64,000 nt of DNA from contig JBBQJW010000012.1 in assembly GCA_038326325.1 (NCBI GenBank), forward strand, positions 50,775 through 114,774, in the 5' to 3' direction. How positions within the stretch are numbered: position 1 is the stretch's first letter; the number at the start of each line of letters is the position of its first letter. Shown here piece by piece: positions 28,501 to 36,113 of this stretch. Under the pieces are notes generated by a model. That model was given only the letters and a program-made list of their open reading frames with translations. It did not search any database and was not told the origin of the DNA. A program made the position numbers and the translations under genes. The DNA is from UBA10324 sp038326325 (GTDB lineage: Bacteria; Bacteroidota; Bacteroidia; Chitinophagales; UBA10324).

Positions 28501-29114
28501 AGTCAAAAAACACCTTGAGAAAAGATTTAAATATTAGTATTGAAATAAAAATTGTTTTAAATTTCTCTCTCTACATTTATTGGAAGTCACGAAACATTGA
28601 AGCAGCAATACTTCAATTTGCAAATAAGCCCGGCGTAGCATTAGTTTTTATTTGTGGAGAGGGCGGAAATAAAAAGGAAATTATAGAATGGGTGAAGAAA
28701 GAGGGCTTCAACAATATTTATTTTCATGATGCAATTCAACCTAGTGAAATTGTCAATACAATCAAAGAAGCTGATTATGGTTTGTTAAGCACATGGAATA
28801 AACAATTCATGAGTTATTGGTTAGGTTTGGAAAACAAACTTTTTCATTATGTAATGGCTGAGCTTCCAATTCTTGCATCAGCACAACCCGAACATCGGGA
28901 GATTATTGAAAAATATAGTGTCGGCGTTTGTGTGAATGCAGATGAGCCCAACGCTTATTACAATGGGTTTCTGGAACTTGAAAAAAAACATGATGAATAC
29001 AAAGCAAATGTGCAAAAAGCAAAGAAGGAATTAAATTGGGAAAATGAGCAATACAAATTACTTGAGTTGTATTCTGAACTGAAACAAGAGATTTATACGA
29101 ATGCAGCATTTTGA
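25581..29114 (+). CDS. Trifunctional fusion: WbpG-like N-acetyl sugar amidotransferase + two glycosyltransferase domains
   Basis: 1177 residues from the ATG at 25581, 6 bp after GGGG; an in-frame TTG at 25569 is an alternative. Residues ~1-380 are an N-acetyl sugar amidotransferase: zinc-type Cys10/13/31/34, PP-loop SGGVDS at 78-83 and SGENLPTEGILPESW. A GT-B glycosyltransferase domain starts at ~residue 394 (MLLDNPFTNDKRV, DIIHCHDHMML, HELFHSWPL, SYWYALDNKLF, AQPEY). A second starts at ~789 (MLLDNSFTMDSRV, DILHCHDQLML, HELFHSWP, SYWLGLENKLF, AQPEH). Stand-alone WbpG is ~375 residues, so both GT units are additions. No stop or frameshift breaks the frame. It overlaps the next gene by 14 bp. 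Product predicted to be amidinated sugar transfer. Confidence 0.9.
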   Translation: MQSARHYQICTRCILSTEDDFAIYFDEDGVCNHCHLYDRVVAERILPVPERDKYLQQLIDEIKLAGKGKKYDCVIGVSGGVDSTYVAYIVKQLGLRPLAVHCDNGWNSELAVSNISNILKKLEIDLLTHVINWEEFRNLQLAYLKASVIDVEATSDHAIFASLYEAANNYKIKYILSGENLPTEGILPESWIHNKNDLINIKAIFKKFGNGKLKTFPTLGFLKKWYFENVKGIKSIRILDQISYNKKEAKKIIAEELDWRDYEGKHYESIITRFYQSYILPKKFHVDKRRSHFSTMICSGQLSREDALVEISKPPIDAKRLEEDKTYVLKKFGLTESEFEKILSLPPKAHTDYPSILNIFRKVRPVTRIIRKVFKTEKLNQTFIQSVKGKKIAMLLDNPFTNDKRVIQEANSIAQYFDLTMFCMRNMNLPFREIKNEVKIERIIPDDIFRLGSYRKLKYIAKHIASYKFDIIHCHDHMMLNLGAMVKKYNPETILIYDSHELFHSWPLNFTTKNPSIILKSYLVRELQIRNEKKVGKKIDFLITVNQSLADVLSNYFFIKTKPLVIRNVPLQEELIQRNYIIREKFKIPPERKILVFIGAHIYLKTLNMKQVMNEVGNKTDLAFVVISSADEHRKQVEDYATENGFTNIYFHDVVPHEEIATYLSGCDAGLIPTWNKNDLSYWYALDNKLFSYLMAEIPMLSTAQPEYVAIIDKYELGVCVNPDQKGAYYNGWKELMQNKKKYLQNFKTAKNELNWDNESKILINFYDTLLHRKTKKDFQLFKQPRVTMLLDNSFTMDSRVYREAISLVKAGYSLTVLAVKRDDLPISEIQDGIIIKRVFESEFVAFKNYALRSRIAKMISKEQLDILHCHDQLMLYIGSIVKKIRPEIKLIYDSHELFHSWPINYGNRATTWIKLKTDVVRKIEVRREAISSKSIDRLITVSKSLGDDLEKYFHLKKKPVIVRNMAEFEEIKESKNTLRKDLNISIEIKIVLNFSLYIYWKSRNIEAAILQFANKPGVALVFICGEGGNKKEIIEWVKKEGFNNIYFHDAIQPSEIVNTIKEADYGLLSTWNKQFMSYWLGLENKLFHYVMAELPILASAQPEHREIIEKYSVGVCVNADEPNAYYNGFLELEKKHDEYKANVQKAKKELNWENEQYKLLELYSELKQEIYTNAAF

Positions 29115-30138
29115 TTTACGCATTTTGATTTCTGAAAATAGCCCCTCAAAAAAGGAAGAATGGAATAAACTTGCTGAACAATGTAGTAATATTTGGCAAA
29201 GTACTTTTTATGATGAAGTTCAACTTTACTTTAATAATCATTCACGATATTTTGAGTGTTACAGCGGAGATGAATTAATAGGAGGATTAAAACTCTATTA
29301 CTATGAATCAAAGAAATTGCCTTCTATTATTCGTTCTATAAGTACCAGAGCCACCCAAGGAAGTGAATTTATATTCAACAAAAAAAAAATTGAACTATTA
29401 GAAAAATTTAGTTTTCTACTAAATGAAAAAATAATATCGTGGTTGATAAAAGAGAAACTCACATCATTTTATGAATATAGTTTTTATGGCGAAGCTGAAA
29501 ATTTAATTCAAATAACGGATTACAAAAAAATATGGGAAAGCAGAATAGGAATCGCAACTATTGATTTAAGAAAAAGTGTAGATGAGCTTTGGAAAAAAAT
29601 AAATCCGAAGCACCGAAGTGAAGTAATAAAAGCGGAGAAGAACAGTGTAACAGTTGAATTTACTGATGACATTGAATCTTTTTTTCTTCTCTTAGATGAA
29701 ACTTATAAAACACAATGGGAACACAAGCCAAACAAAAATTTTATTCGAAAAGAATATGAAATATTAAAAGAAAACAATGCAGCTCAACTTGCCTTTGCAA
29801 AACACGAAGGAAATTATTTGTGCGGAGCACTGCTTTATAATTACGGATTAAAATCACTTTACAATTTTGGTGGCACTATCAAAAACAGTATTGGAGCCGG
29901 ACAGTTTCTTCATTGGGAAATCATGAAATATTTGAAAGCAAATAATTTCCATCACTATTTATTAGGAGAAACTTCATTGGAAGTAAATGAATCAAACAGA
30001 AAATTCAGTGAAGGAATAACAAAATTCAAATTGCGGTTTGGTGCAGAGCAACTTCCGACTTATCATAGGGGATTTGTGTTGAAGCCCATGCAATTGAAAA
30101 TTTGGAATAGATTGCAAAAGATTTTTATAAGAACATGA
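29101..30138 (+). CDS. GNAT/FemAB-like acyl- or aminoacyltransferase
   Basis: 345 residues with two GNAT-like halves. The N-terminal half has WNKLAEQCSNIWQSTFYDEVQ and an ECYSGDELIGGLKLYYY strand; the C-terminal half has KHRSEVIKAEK, the LCGALLYNYGLKSLYNFGGT strands and AGQFLHWEIMKYLK plus KFKLRFGAEQ. This layout matches peptidoglycan-bridge FemAB/BioF2-like acetyltransferases often found in Bacteroidota polysaccharide loci. Likely transfers an acyl or aminoacyl group onto an amino sugar. The start overlaps the fusion gene by 14 bp, and its stop overlaps the methyltransferase start by 4 bp. Confidence 0.8.
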   Translation: MQHFDLRILISENSPSKKEEWNKLAEQCSNIWQSTFYDEVQLYFNNHSRYFECYSGDELIGGLKLYYYESKKLPSIIRSISTRATQGSEFIFNKKKIELLEKFSFLLNEKIISWLIKEKLTSFYEYSFYGEAENLIQITDYKKIWESRIGIATIDLRKSVDELWKKINPKHRSEVIKAEKNSVTVEFTDDIESFFLLLDETYKTQWEHKPNKNFIRKEYEILKENNAAQLAFAKHEGNYLCGALLYNYGLKSLYNFGGTIKNSIGAGQFLHWEIMKYLKANNFHHYLLGETSLEVNESNRKFSEGITKFKLRFGAEQLPTYHRGFVLKPMQLKIWNRLQKIFIRT

Positions 30139-30878
30139 GCCAAATTGACAAAAAACAGGTAGAGAATTATTTTAATAAGGCTGTTGCTGCCCATCAGGAT
30201 GAAAATGCAGTTCTTGATTCAGCATTGGGACAAGAACATTCGAATATTTATCGAAACTATTTTTCAGTTCATTTCATCATCAAAAATCTTAACCCAAGAT
30301 ACAATCAAACTATACTTGATTTTGGTTGTGGGGTTGGTCGTATTTCGAAATTACTTTCTCTTAAATCAAAAAAAATTGTTGGCGTTGATTCAAATAGTAA
30401 AATGATTGAAACAGCAAAAAAAAATGAAACAGTAAAAAACATAGATTACTACCTCCTTTCTGAATTAGTAATTCCATTTAAAGAAAATCAATTCGACACA
30501 TGCTTTTCAAGTTGGGTGTTCCAACATATAAGTGACGATGAAACTTTTATATGGTTGAATGAATTAAAACGAATATTAAAAGAAAACGGAAAAATTCTTT
30601 TGTTCGAACAGGTGAAAATGCAAACCACTTCAACCTCAGGCAAACATTTATTCCGTTCAACCGAACATTATAAAAATTTATTTAATCGGGCCGGTTTAAA
30701 ATTAATTTCCTCCTTCCCAGTTATGCGTGTACCATCACGCGGCATGTGGTTATGGAATAAACTTCCTGCAATAAAATTATTATTGCCTTTTCTTGCTTTG
30801 ATAGATAAATTTACTTTAAACAGAAAATCCGAGTTGGCAGAATACTTCACTTATTGTTTTGTGTTGAGCAAGCAGTAG
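30135..30878 (+). CDS. Class I SAM-dependent methyltransferase
   Basis: 247 residues. SAM-binding motif I is ILDFGCGVGRIS (~residues 61-72), with IVGVDSN (motif II) and FDTCFSSWVFQHI (motif III/post). Most similar by eye to UbiE/Methyltransf_11 enzymes. It overlaps the upstream GNAT gene by 4 bp, so it is likely co-translated and modifies a saccharide or glycolipid made by this operon. The acceptor (O- or N-linked) cannot be read from sequence. Confidence 0.88.
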   Translation: MSQIDKKQVENYFNKAVAAHQDENAVLDSALGQEHSNIYRNYFSVHFIIKNLNPRYNQTILDFGCGVGRISKLLSLKSKKIVGVDSNSKMIETAKKNETVKNIDYYLLSELVIPFKENQFDTCFSSWVFQHISDDETFIWLNELKRILKENGKILLFEQVKMQTTSTSGKHLFRSTEHYKNLFNRAGLKLISSFPVMRVPSRGMWLWNKLPAIKLLLPFLALIDKFTLNRKSELAEYFTYCFVLSKQ

Positions 30879-30934
30879 CACTATCAAATTTTCTTAATTT
30901 GCATTCTTATTATTTTTATTACCACATTAATTGA

Positions 30935-32362
30935 ATGCTTTTTAATTCTTTTTCATTTCTTCTTTTTTTTCCGGCGGTAACTGTCATTTATTTTTTGTTG
31001 CCATATCGCTTCCGGGCGCTATGGCTACTTGCTGCGAGTTGTTTTTTTTACATGGCATTTATTCCTGTTTATATTTTAATTCTTGCACTTACTATTTCTG
31101 TTGACTTTCTCGCTGCCATTTTAATGGAGCAACAAACAGGATCGAAAAGAAAATTGTTACTTATCAGTAGTTTAATTTCAACTGCACTAATACTTTTTGC
31201 TTTTAAATATTTTAATTTTTTCAACGAAACATTTTCTTCAGTCGCTCATTTGTTTAACTACCAGGTTCCCGCTCATGTTTACAATATCATTCTGCCGATA
31301 GGTCTTTCGTTTCACACCTTTCAAAGCATGGCTTATGTAATTGAAGTGTATCGCGGAAATCAAAAAGCAGAAAAAAATTTCGGCATCTATTCGTTGTATG
31401 TAATGTTTTATCCGCAGTTAGTTGCCGGGCCAATAGAGCGACCACAGAATCTGATCCACCAGTTTTACGAAGCACACGATTTTAATTACCGGCGTGTAAC
31501 TGATGGTTTAAAACAAATGGCCTGGGGATTTTTTAAAAAGATTGTGATTGCTGACCGGCTTGCCATATATGTGAATGAAGTTTACAACCATCCGGGAAAA
31601 TATGAAGGTGTAACAGTCGTGCTCGCCACTATTTTCTTTGCCTATCAGATCTATTGCGACTTCAGCGGGTACAGCGACATTGCGATTGGTGCAGCGCGTG
31701 TGATGGGTTTCCGATTGATGAAAAATTTCGATAATCCATATTCATCATTAAGCGTAACAGAATTCTGGCGGCGATGGCATATATCGCTTTCAACCTGGTT
31801 CCGCGATTATTTATTTATTCCACTTGGAGGAAGTAAAGTTGCCATGAAAAAAATTTATATCAACCTCATTATTGTTTTTATGGTAAGCGGGTTGTGGCAC
31901 GGCGCCAACTGGACATTTTTAGTTTGGGGTGCATTACATGGTTTCTATGTTATTGTTGAACGATATTTTGGTGTATCAAAAAATATAATAACAGAAAATG
32001 AATCAGGTAAATTCCTCAAAAATTTTCCTCGGCAGTTACTCACTTTTTTTCTTGTGTGTTTTGCTTGGATATTCTTCCGTTCAAACTCACTAACCGATGC
32101 ATTCATAATTATTTCTTCTTCATTACATTGGAATTTTTCTTTTGCTGCTCTCAATATTACTGTACCTGGATTGCTTGTTTATTGTTTTACAGGAATATTT
32201 ATTCTTGAATTGGTTCAACAACTGATGAAGGGAAATGAATTTTTTAGTTTGATGTTACACTGGCCCCGGTGGATTCGAATCACCACCTATCATTTGCTTA
32301 TTATCTCCATTCTCGCGTTCGGAATTTTTAATAACACTTCATTCATCTACTTCCAATTCTGA
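30935..32362 (+). CDS. MBOAT-family membrane O-acyltransferase (AlgI-like)
   Basis: 475 residues with about ten or more membrane helices. Family landmarks are VMFYPQLVAGPIERP, YQIYCDFSGYSDIAIG, NPYSSLSVTEFWRRWHISLSTWFRDYLFIPLGG and the catalytic His322 in GLWHGANWTF. AlgI/PatA/DltB-type enzymes pass acyl groups across the membrane to an extracellular glycan. Its stop shares an A with the ATG of the next gene (1-bp overlap, TGATG), an SGNH-like protein, the common two-gene acylation arrangement. Probably O-acylates the saccharide encoded here. Confidence 0.95.
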   Translation: MLFNSFSFLLFFPAVTVIYFLLPYRFRALWLLAASCFFYMAFIPVYILILALTISVDFLAAILMEQQTGSKRKLLLISSLISTALILFAFKYFNFFNETFSSVAHLFNYQVPAHVYNIILPIGLSFHTFQSMAYVIEVYRGNQKAEKNFGIYSLYVMFYPQLVAGPIERPQNLIHQFYEAHDFNYRRVTDGLKQMAWGFFKKIVIADRLAIYVNEVYNHPGKYEGVTVVLATIFFAYQIYCDFSGYSDIAIGAARVMGFRLMKNFDNPYSSLSVTEFWRRWHISLSTWFRDYLFIPLGGSKVAMKKIYINLIIVFMVSGLWHGANWTFLVWGALHGFYVIVERYFGVSKNIITENESGKFLKNFPRQLLTFFLVCFAWIFFRSNSLTDAFIIISSSLHWNFSFAALNITVPGLLVYCFTGIFILELVQQLMKGNEFFSLMLHWPRWIRITTYHLLIISILAFGIFNNTSFIYFQF

Positions 32363-33507
32363 TGAACCGCGATCTTGAAAAATTTATTCCTCGATTTATA
32401 CGATTTATTTTACCATATATAGTAGTAGCCATTTTTACTGTGATTGTATTTTATAAATCTGGTGAAATATTCTGGGTGACTAAAACACTGGAGGCACAAA
32501 CTATTGACCGACGAAATTTTATTTCCGGAACTGCTTATTCAAACCTCCCGCATTATTTCAGATTAGCAGCTGTTGAAAATTGCAAGCCTAAAGTAATTGC
32601 TCTGGGCTCATCAAGAGTGTTACAGTTTCGTTCTGCTTTTTTTAAGGACTCTATTTCATTTTATACAACAGGCGGGGTTTTTAAACGAATTGAGCAGCTT
32701 CGTGCGTTTCTTGAATCTATTCCTGAAGAGGATTTACCAAAAGCAATAATCATCGGACTTGATCAATGGTTTTTTAATTCCCGATATGATGAAGTGGTTA
32801 GCAGAAAAAACGATTTAGTTTATAACAATTTTGATTGGTTTGATAACTGGGATGGAATAGAAAGATGGCAGGATTTTTATTCTGACTGTATGAACGGAAA
32901 AATAAAATGGAGCAAACTGTGGATGGAAAATGATTCAGGAATTGAATGGTCGGGAATAAGCGCTCGAATGGAAGGATTGGGTTACAGAAAAGATGGAAGT
33001 CGTTCGTATGGTAGAATTGTTTCTGCTGGTACTATAAGCAACCGAATAAAAACAGCTATCGATAGCGTGAGAAATGACAATGGATTATTCAGATGGGCAA
33101 ATGAACCCGACAATCAATCAATAAATGAACTAAGAGTTTTACTTCGCTTCTGTAATAAACATAAAATAACTGTAACAGGATTTATTCCCCCTATTCAAAG
33201 TCATGTTTTATATGAAATGAAAAAAAATCAGGAACACTATCCGAATTTCTTTCAGTTATACAATTTGCTTTATCCCATTTTCAGAGATTATGGTTTTTAT
33301 GTTTATGATTTTACTGTTCCTGAAAACTATGGAAGTAATGATTCAGAAATGGTGGATGCAGTTCATGGTAGTGAAAAATCATATCTCAAACTTTACCTAC
33401 ACCTTCTCCAAAAGGAAGGGTATTTGAATCAGTATTCCGATTCAGTTTATTTGAAACAACGGTTGGAAACTGCTTCAGGAAATTTTGATGTTTTCGGGAA
33501 CAAATAA
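32362..33507 (+). CDS. Membrane-anchored SGNH-like partner of MBOAT acyltransferase
   Basis: 381 residues. An N-terminal membrane helix (FILPYIVVAIFTVIVFY) is followed by a large extracytoplasmic domain. VIALGSSRVLQFR resembles the nucleophile Ser block of SGNH/AlgJ/DltD proteins, AIIIGLDQWFFN follows, and a late DAVHGSEKSY supplies an Asp-x-x-His-like pair. Such proteins receive the acyl group from MBOAT and transfer it to the polymer. Overlaps the MBOAT gene by one base. Sequence identity to named families is low, so the exact chemistry is inferred from context. Confidence 0.75.
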   Translation: MNRDLEKFIPRFIRFILPYIVVAIFTVIVFYKSGEIFWVTKTLEAQTIDRRNFISGTAYSNLPHYFRLAAVENCKPKVIALGSSRVLQFRSAFFKDSISFYTTGGVFKRIEQLRAFLESIPEEDLPKAIIIGLDQWFFNSRYDEVVSRKNDLVYNNFDWFDNWDGIERWQDFYSDCMNGKIKWSKLWMENDSGIEWSGISARMEGLGYRKDGSRSYGRIVSAGTISNRIKTAIDSVRNDNGLFRWANEPDNQSINELRVLLRFCNKHKITVTGFIPPIQSHVLYEMKKNQEHYPNFFQLYNLLYPIFRDYGFYVYDFTVPENYGSNDSEMVDAVHGSEKSYLKLYLHLLQKEGYLNQYSDSVYLKQRLETASGNFDVFGNK

Positions 33508-33580
33508 TGACAACCATCAGTCAGAGTTTGTAAAAGACTGAAGTCATTCTCTTCACTTTTCACCTTTCTTAATTCTGATT

Positions 33581-33609
33581 TTGTGAAATGGATTGTGAAG
33601 CTATCTTTG
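33581..33609 (+). promoter_or_regulatory. Bacteroidota-type promoter of rpsT
   Basis: A TTG at 33581-33583 and TATCTTTG at 33602-33609 are separated by 18 bp, fitting the TTG-N17-23-TAnnTTTG consensus of Bacteroidota. The rpsT ATG lies 28 bp after the -7 box, leaving a short leader containing AAAAGAGAAA just before the start. Confidence 0.75.
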
Positions 33610-33637
33610 CCGTCCATTTTTAAAAAAGAGAAACAAC

Positions 33638-33892
33638 ATGGCAAATACCAAGAACGCGAAAAAAGCCGATCGCCAGTCAAAAAAGCGCAGAGTTGAGAAT
33701 CGTTATGTAGCTAAATCTACCCGTAGCGCAATAAAGGATATTCGAGTAAGCGATAACAAAGCTGACGCAACTAAAGAATTGCCTAAAGTGATGAGTATGA
33801 TTGACAAGCTTGCTAAGAAAAAAGTAATTCATCCAAATAAAGCCGCGAATCTTAAATCAGGTTTAGTGAAAAAGGTGGCTGCACTTAAGTAG
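33638..33892 (+). CDS. rpsT: 30S ribosomal protein S20
   Basis: 84 residues, highly basic, with typical S20 features: MANTKNAKKADRQSKKRR start, a helical middle and the final IHPNKAANLKSGLVKKV. Binds 16S rRNA in early 30S assembly. Monocistronic: own promoter upstream (33581-33609) and a strong terminator downstream (33920-33957). Size is normal. Confidence 0.97.
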   Translation: MANTKNAKKADRQSKKRRVENRYVAKSTRSAIKDIRVSDNKADATKELPKVMSMIDKLAKKKVIHPNKAANLKSGLVKKVAALK

Positions 33893-33919
33893 TTTTTTTT
33901 TAATTAAAATTTATAATTG

Positions 33920-33957
33920 AACCCCTTCGATAGATATCGCAGGGGTTTTGTTTTTGG
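33920..33957 (+). terminator. Rho-independent terminator after rpsT
   Basis: The outer stem AACCCC (33920-33925) pairs with GGGGTT (33942-33947), and an inner CGATA-GA-TATCG stem-loop fits inside it. A T-rich run (TTTTGTTTTT) follows. It lies 28 bp after the rpsT stop. Confidence 0.85.
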
Positions 33958-34018
33958 AATAAGAAATAAAATTATTTTGTGTCGGTAATAAAGAAATCAA
34001 AAACATTCAATATCAATA

Positions 34019-34861
34019 ATGACAAATAAAAAAAAGGCCGGGCTGTTTAAACGAGCTGTAAGTTTCGTTAAGCGGCGATATAATATTCTTAAGTATAAAA
34101 ATATTGAATACTATGAATTGAAATTGAAATCACTTGATGTAAAATATTCTACTAATGATTCTTATTCCAAGAACTGGTTTTATCCCCGATATGATAATGG
34201 AAGATATCATGAACCCGTTGCCACGCATTTATTTATTGATGAAATAAAACAAGACTACTGTGTTTTTGATATAGGAACCAATCTTGGCTTCTTCGCGTGT
34301 ATTTCCGGATTACTTGCTTCTAAAGGAACCGTTCATGCTTTTGAGGTGGATGAAAACTGCATTTCTATTATTGAAAAAAATTGCGTCATCAACCACCTCA
34401 CCAACATTACCATCAATAACTTTGCAGTATCGGATAACGATTCAACTGAAAAAATCCCGTTTTCGACTAAGCCGAATCCGCGGCTGAAAGTTTCCAACAA
34501 CGGTGCGCCGAACTTTAGATACAAAGAGGTAACAGCCATCCGGATTGATTCATATATTGATCAAAAAAAGGTGAACCCTGATTTTATAAAAATAGATGTG
34601 GAAGGCGCAGAGTTAAAAGTGCTGAAGGGAATGAACAAAGTGTTACAGCAACCAAAATTGAAATTATTGATTGAAGTTCATGTTCCGAACCTGAAGGAAT
34701 TTTTTAATACCGATTATAAAGACATTCTTGAATTGTTAGTTAAAAATGGATTCACCATAAAAGAATTAACCGCTCACCGCAAAGACCAAAGTGATTTCAG
34801 AGAAATAAATATCAATTCAGAGTTACAAGGCAACACTATGATTTTTGCATATAAGCTCTAA
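34019..34861 (+). CDS. FkbM-family methyltransferase
   Basis: 280 residues. SAM-binding motif VFDIGTNLGFFACISG (~residues 80-95), HAFEVDENC, an NFAVSDND segment and the FkbM-typical IRIDSYIDQ...PDFIKIDVEGAELKVLKGM. Such enzymes O-methylate sugars or other surface/secondary metabolites. Its stop overlaps the converging dnaJ stop by 4 bp. It probably belongs functionally with the polysaccharide genes at 37.5-43 kb, but dnaJ/grpE separate them. Confidence 0.92.
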   Translation: MTNKKKAGLFKRAVSFVKRRYNILKYKNIEYYELKLKSLDVKYSTNDSYSKNWFYPRYDNGRYHEPVATHLFIDEIKQDYCVFDIGTNLGFFACISGLLASKGTVHAFEVDENCISIIEKNCVINHLTNITINNFAVSDNDSTEKIPFSTKPNPRLKVSNNGAPNFRYKEVTAIRIDSYIDQKKVNPDFIKIDVEGAELKVLKGMNKVLQQPKLKLLIEVHVPNLKEFFNTDYKDILELLVKNGFTIKELTAHRKDQSDFREININSELQGNTMIFAYKL

Positions 34862-36039
34862 TCAAAATAATCCTTCATCTTTTCAAAGAAACTTTTTTCG
34901 CTTTTGTTATTACCGGGTTTAAAGTTGTGGTGCTCACGAAGCTTCTCTAATATTTTTTGTTCTTCAGTTGTCAGTGTTTTCGGAGTCCAGATGTTTACCG
35001 ATATTAATTCATCACCCTTTCCATAAGCATTTAAGTTCGGCAATCCTTTTCCTTTCAATCGGAAAATTTCTCCGGCCTGTGTGCCTGGCTTGATTTTAAT
35101 TTTTGCCCTGCCATCAATTGTTGGAACTTCAATTGAAGTTCCGAGTGCAGCATCCATGAAACTGATGTGCAGGTCGTAAATAATATTTACACCATCGCGC
35201 TTGAGTTCTTCGTGTGGCAGTTCTTCAATCTGAATAATTAAATCTCCATTTGGTCCTCCACGCTCACCCGCGTTTCCACGGCCACCCATGCTCAATTGAA
35301 TACCATCTGTTACACCTGCCGGAATATCAACAGTGATTGTTTCTTCACCCCACATTCTACCTTCACCTTTACAGGTGTTACACTTAGCCGTAACAGTTTG
35401 TCCATCGCCATTGCAGGTGGGGCAAGTGGTTGTGGTTTGCATTTGCCCGAGAATGGTATTAGTCACACGGCGCACATAACCTGAACCTTTACAGGTGTTA
35501 CAGGTGTTGAAGCTCGATTTATCTTTTGCGCCATTACCATGACAGGTATCGCAGGTAATGTATTTTTTTACTTTAAGTTTTTTCTGTGCGCCTTCAGCAA
35601 TTTCTTTTAGAGTAAGTGAAATTTTCAATCGCAGATTTCCGCCACGAACACCGCGACTGCGCTGACTGCCACTACTTCTTCCACCTGAAAAGAAACTTTC
35701 GAAAGGACTACCGCCGCCACTATTTTGCCCACCGAATATGTCGCCGAAGTGAGAGAAGATATCTTCCATGTTCATGCCTCCTGCCTGTCCGCCGCCACTG
35801 AAACCACCATTGCCACTCATGCCTTGATGACCGAATCGATCGTAACGATCTTTCTTTTCTTTATCAGTCAGCACATCATACGCTTCAGCCGCCTCCTTAA
35901 ATTTTTCTTCCGATTCTTTATCTCCGGGATTGCGGTCAGGGTGAAATTGCATCGCCACTTTGCGATAAGCTTTTTTTAACTCATCGGGAGTAGCGGTTCG
36001 CGACACGCCAAGAATTTCGTAATAATCTCTTTTTGCCAT
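34858..36039 (-). CDS. dnaJ: Chaperone DnaJ
   Basis: 393 residues. The N-terminal J-domain (YYEILGVSRTATPDELKKAYRK, HPD motif) is followed by a Gly/Phe-rich linker, four CxxCxGxG zinc motifs (CDTCHGNG, CNTCKGSG, CPTCNGDG, CNTCKGEG) and the client-binding C-terminus. Stimulates DnaK ATPase. Sits 74 bp downstream of grpE on the same strand; dnaK is not in the window. The zinc motifs coincide with three copies of the recurrent TGTAACA word (35307, 35377, 35497). Confidence 0.97.
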   Translation of the reverse strand: MAKRDYYEILGVSRTATPDELKKAYRKVAMQFHPDRNPGDKESEEKFKEAAEAYDVLTDKEKKDRYDRFGHQGMSGNGGFSGGGQAGGMNMEDIFSHFGDIFGGQNSGGGSPFESFFSGGRSSGSQRSRGVRGGNLRLKISLTLKEIAEGAQKKLKVKKYITCDTCHGNGAKDKSSFNTCNTCKGSGYVRRVTNTILGQMQTTTTCPTCNGDGQTVTAKCNTCKGEGRMWGEETITVDIPAGVTDGIQLSMGGRGNAGERGGPNGDLIIQIEELPHEELKRDGVNIIYDLHISFMDAALGTSIEVPTIDGRAKIKIKPGTQAGEIFRLKGKGLPNLNAYGKGDELISVNIWTPKTLTTEEQKILEKLREHHNFKPGNNKSEKSFFEKMKDYFD

Positions 36040-36113
36040 TTTTAATTTAGTCCTTAGTCCTGTGTACTTAGCTGTAAATTTTCGGTCTTTGTTCTTCTGT
36101 GTTCCGGCTTTAA

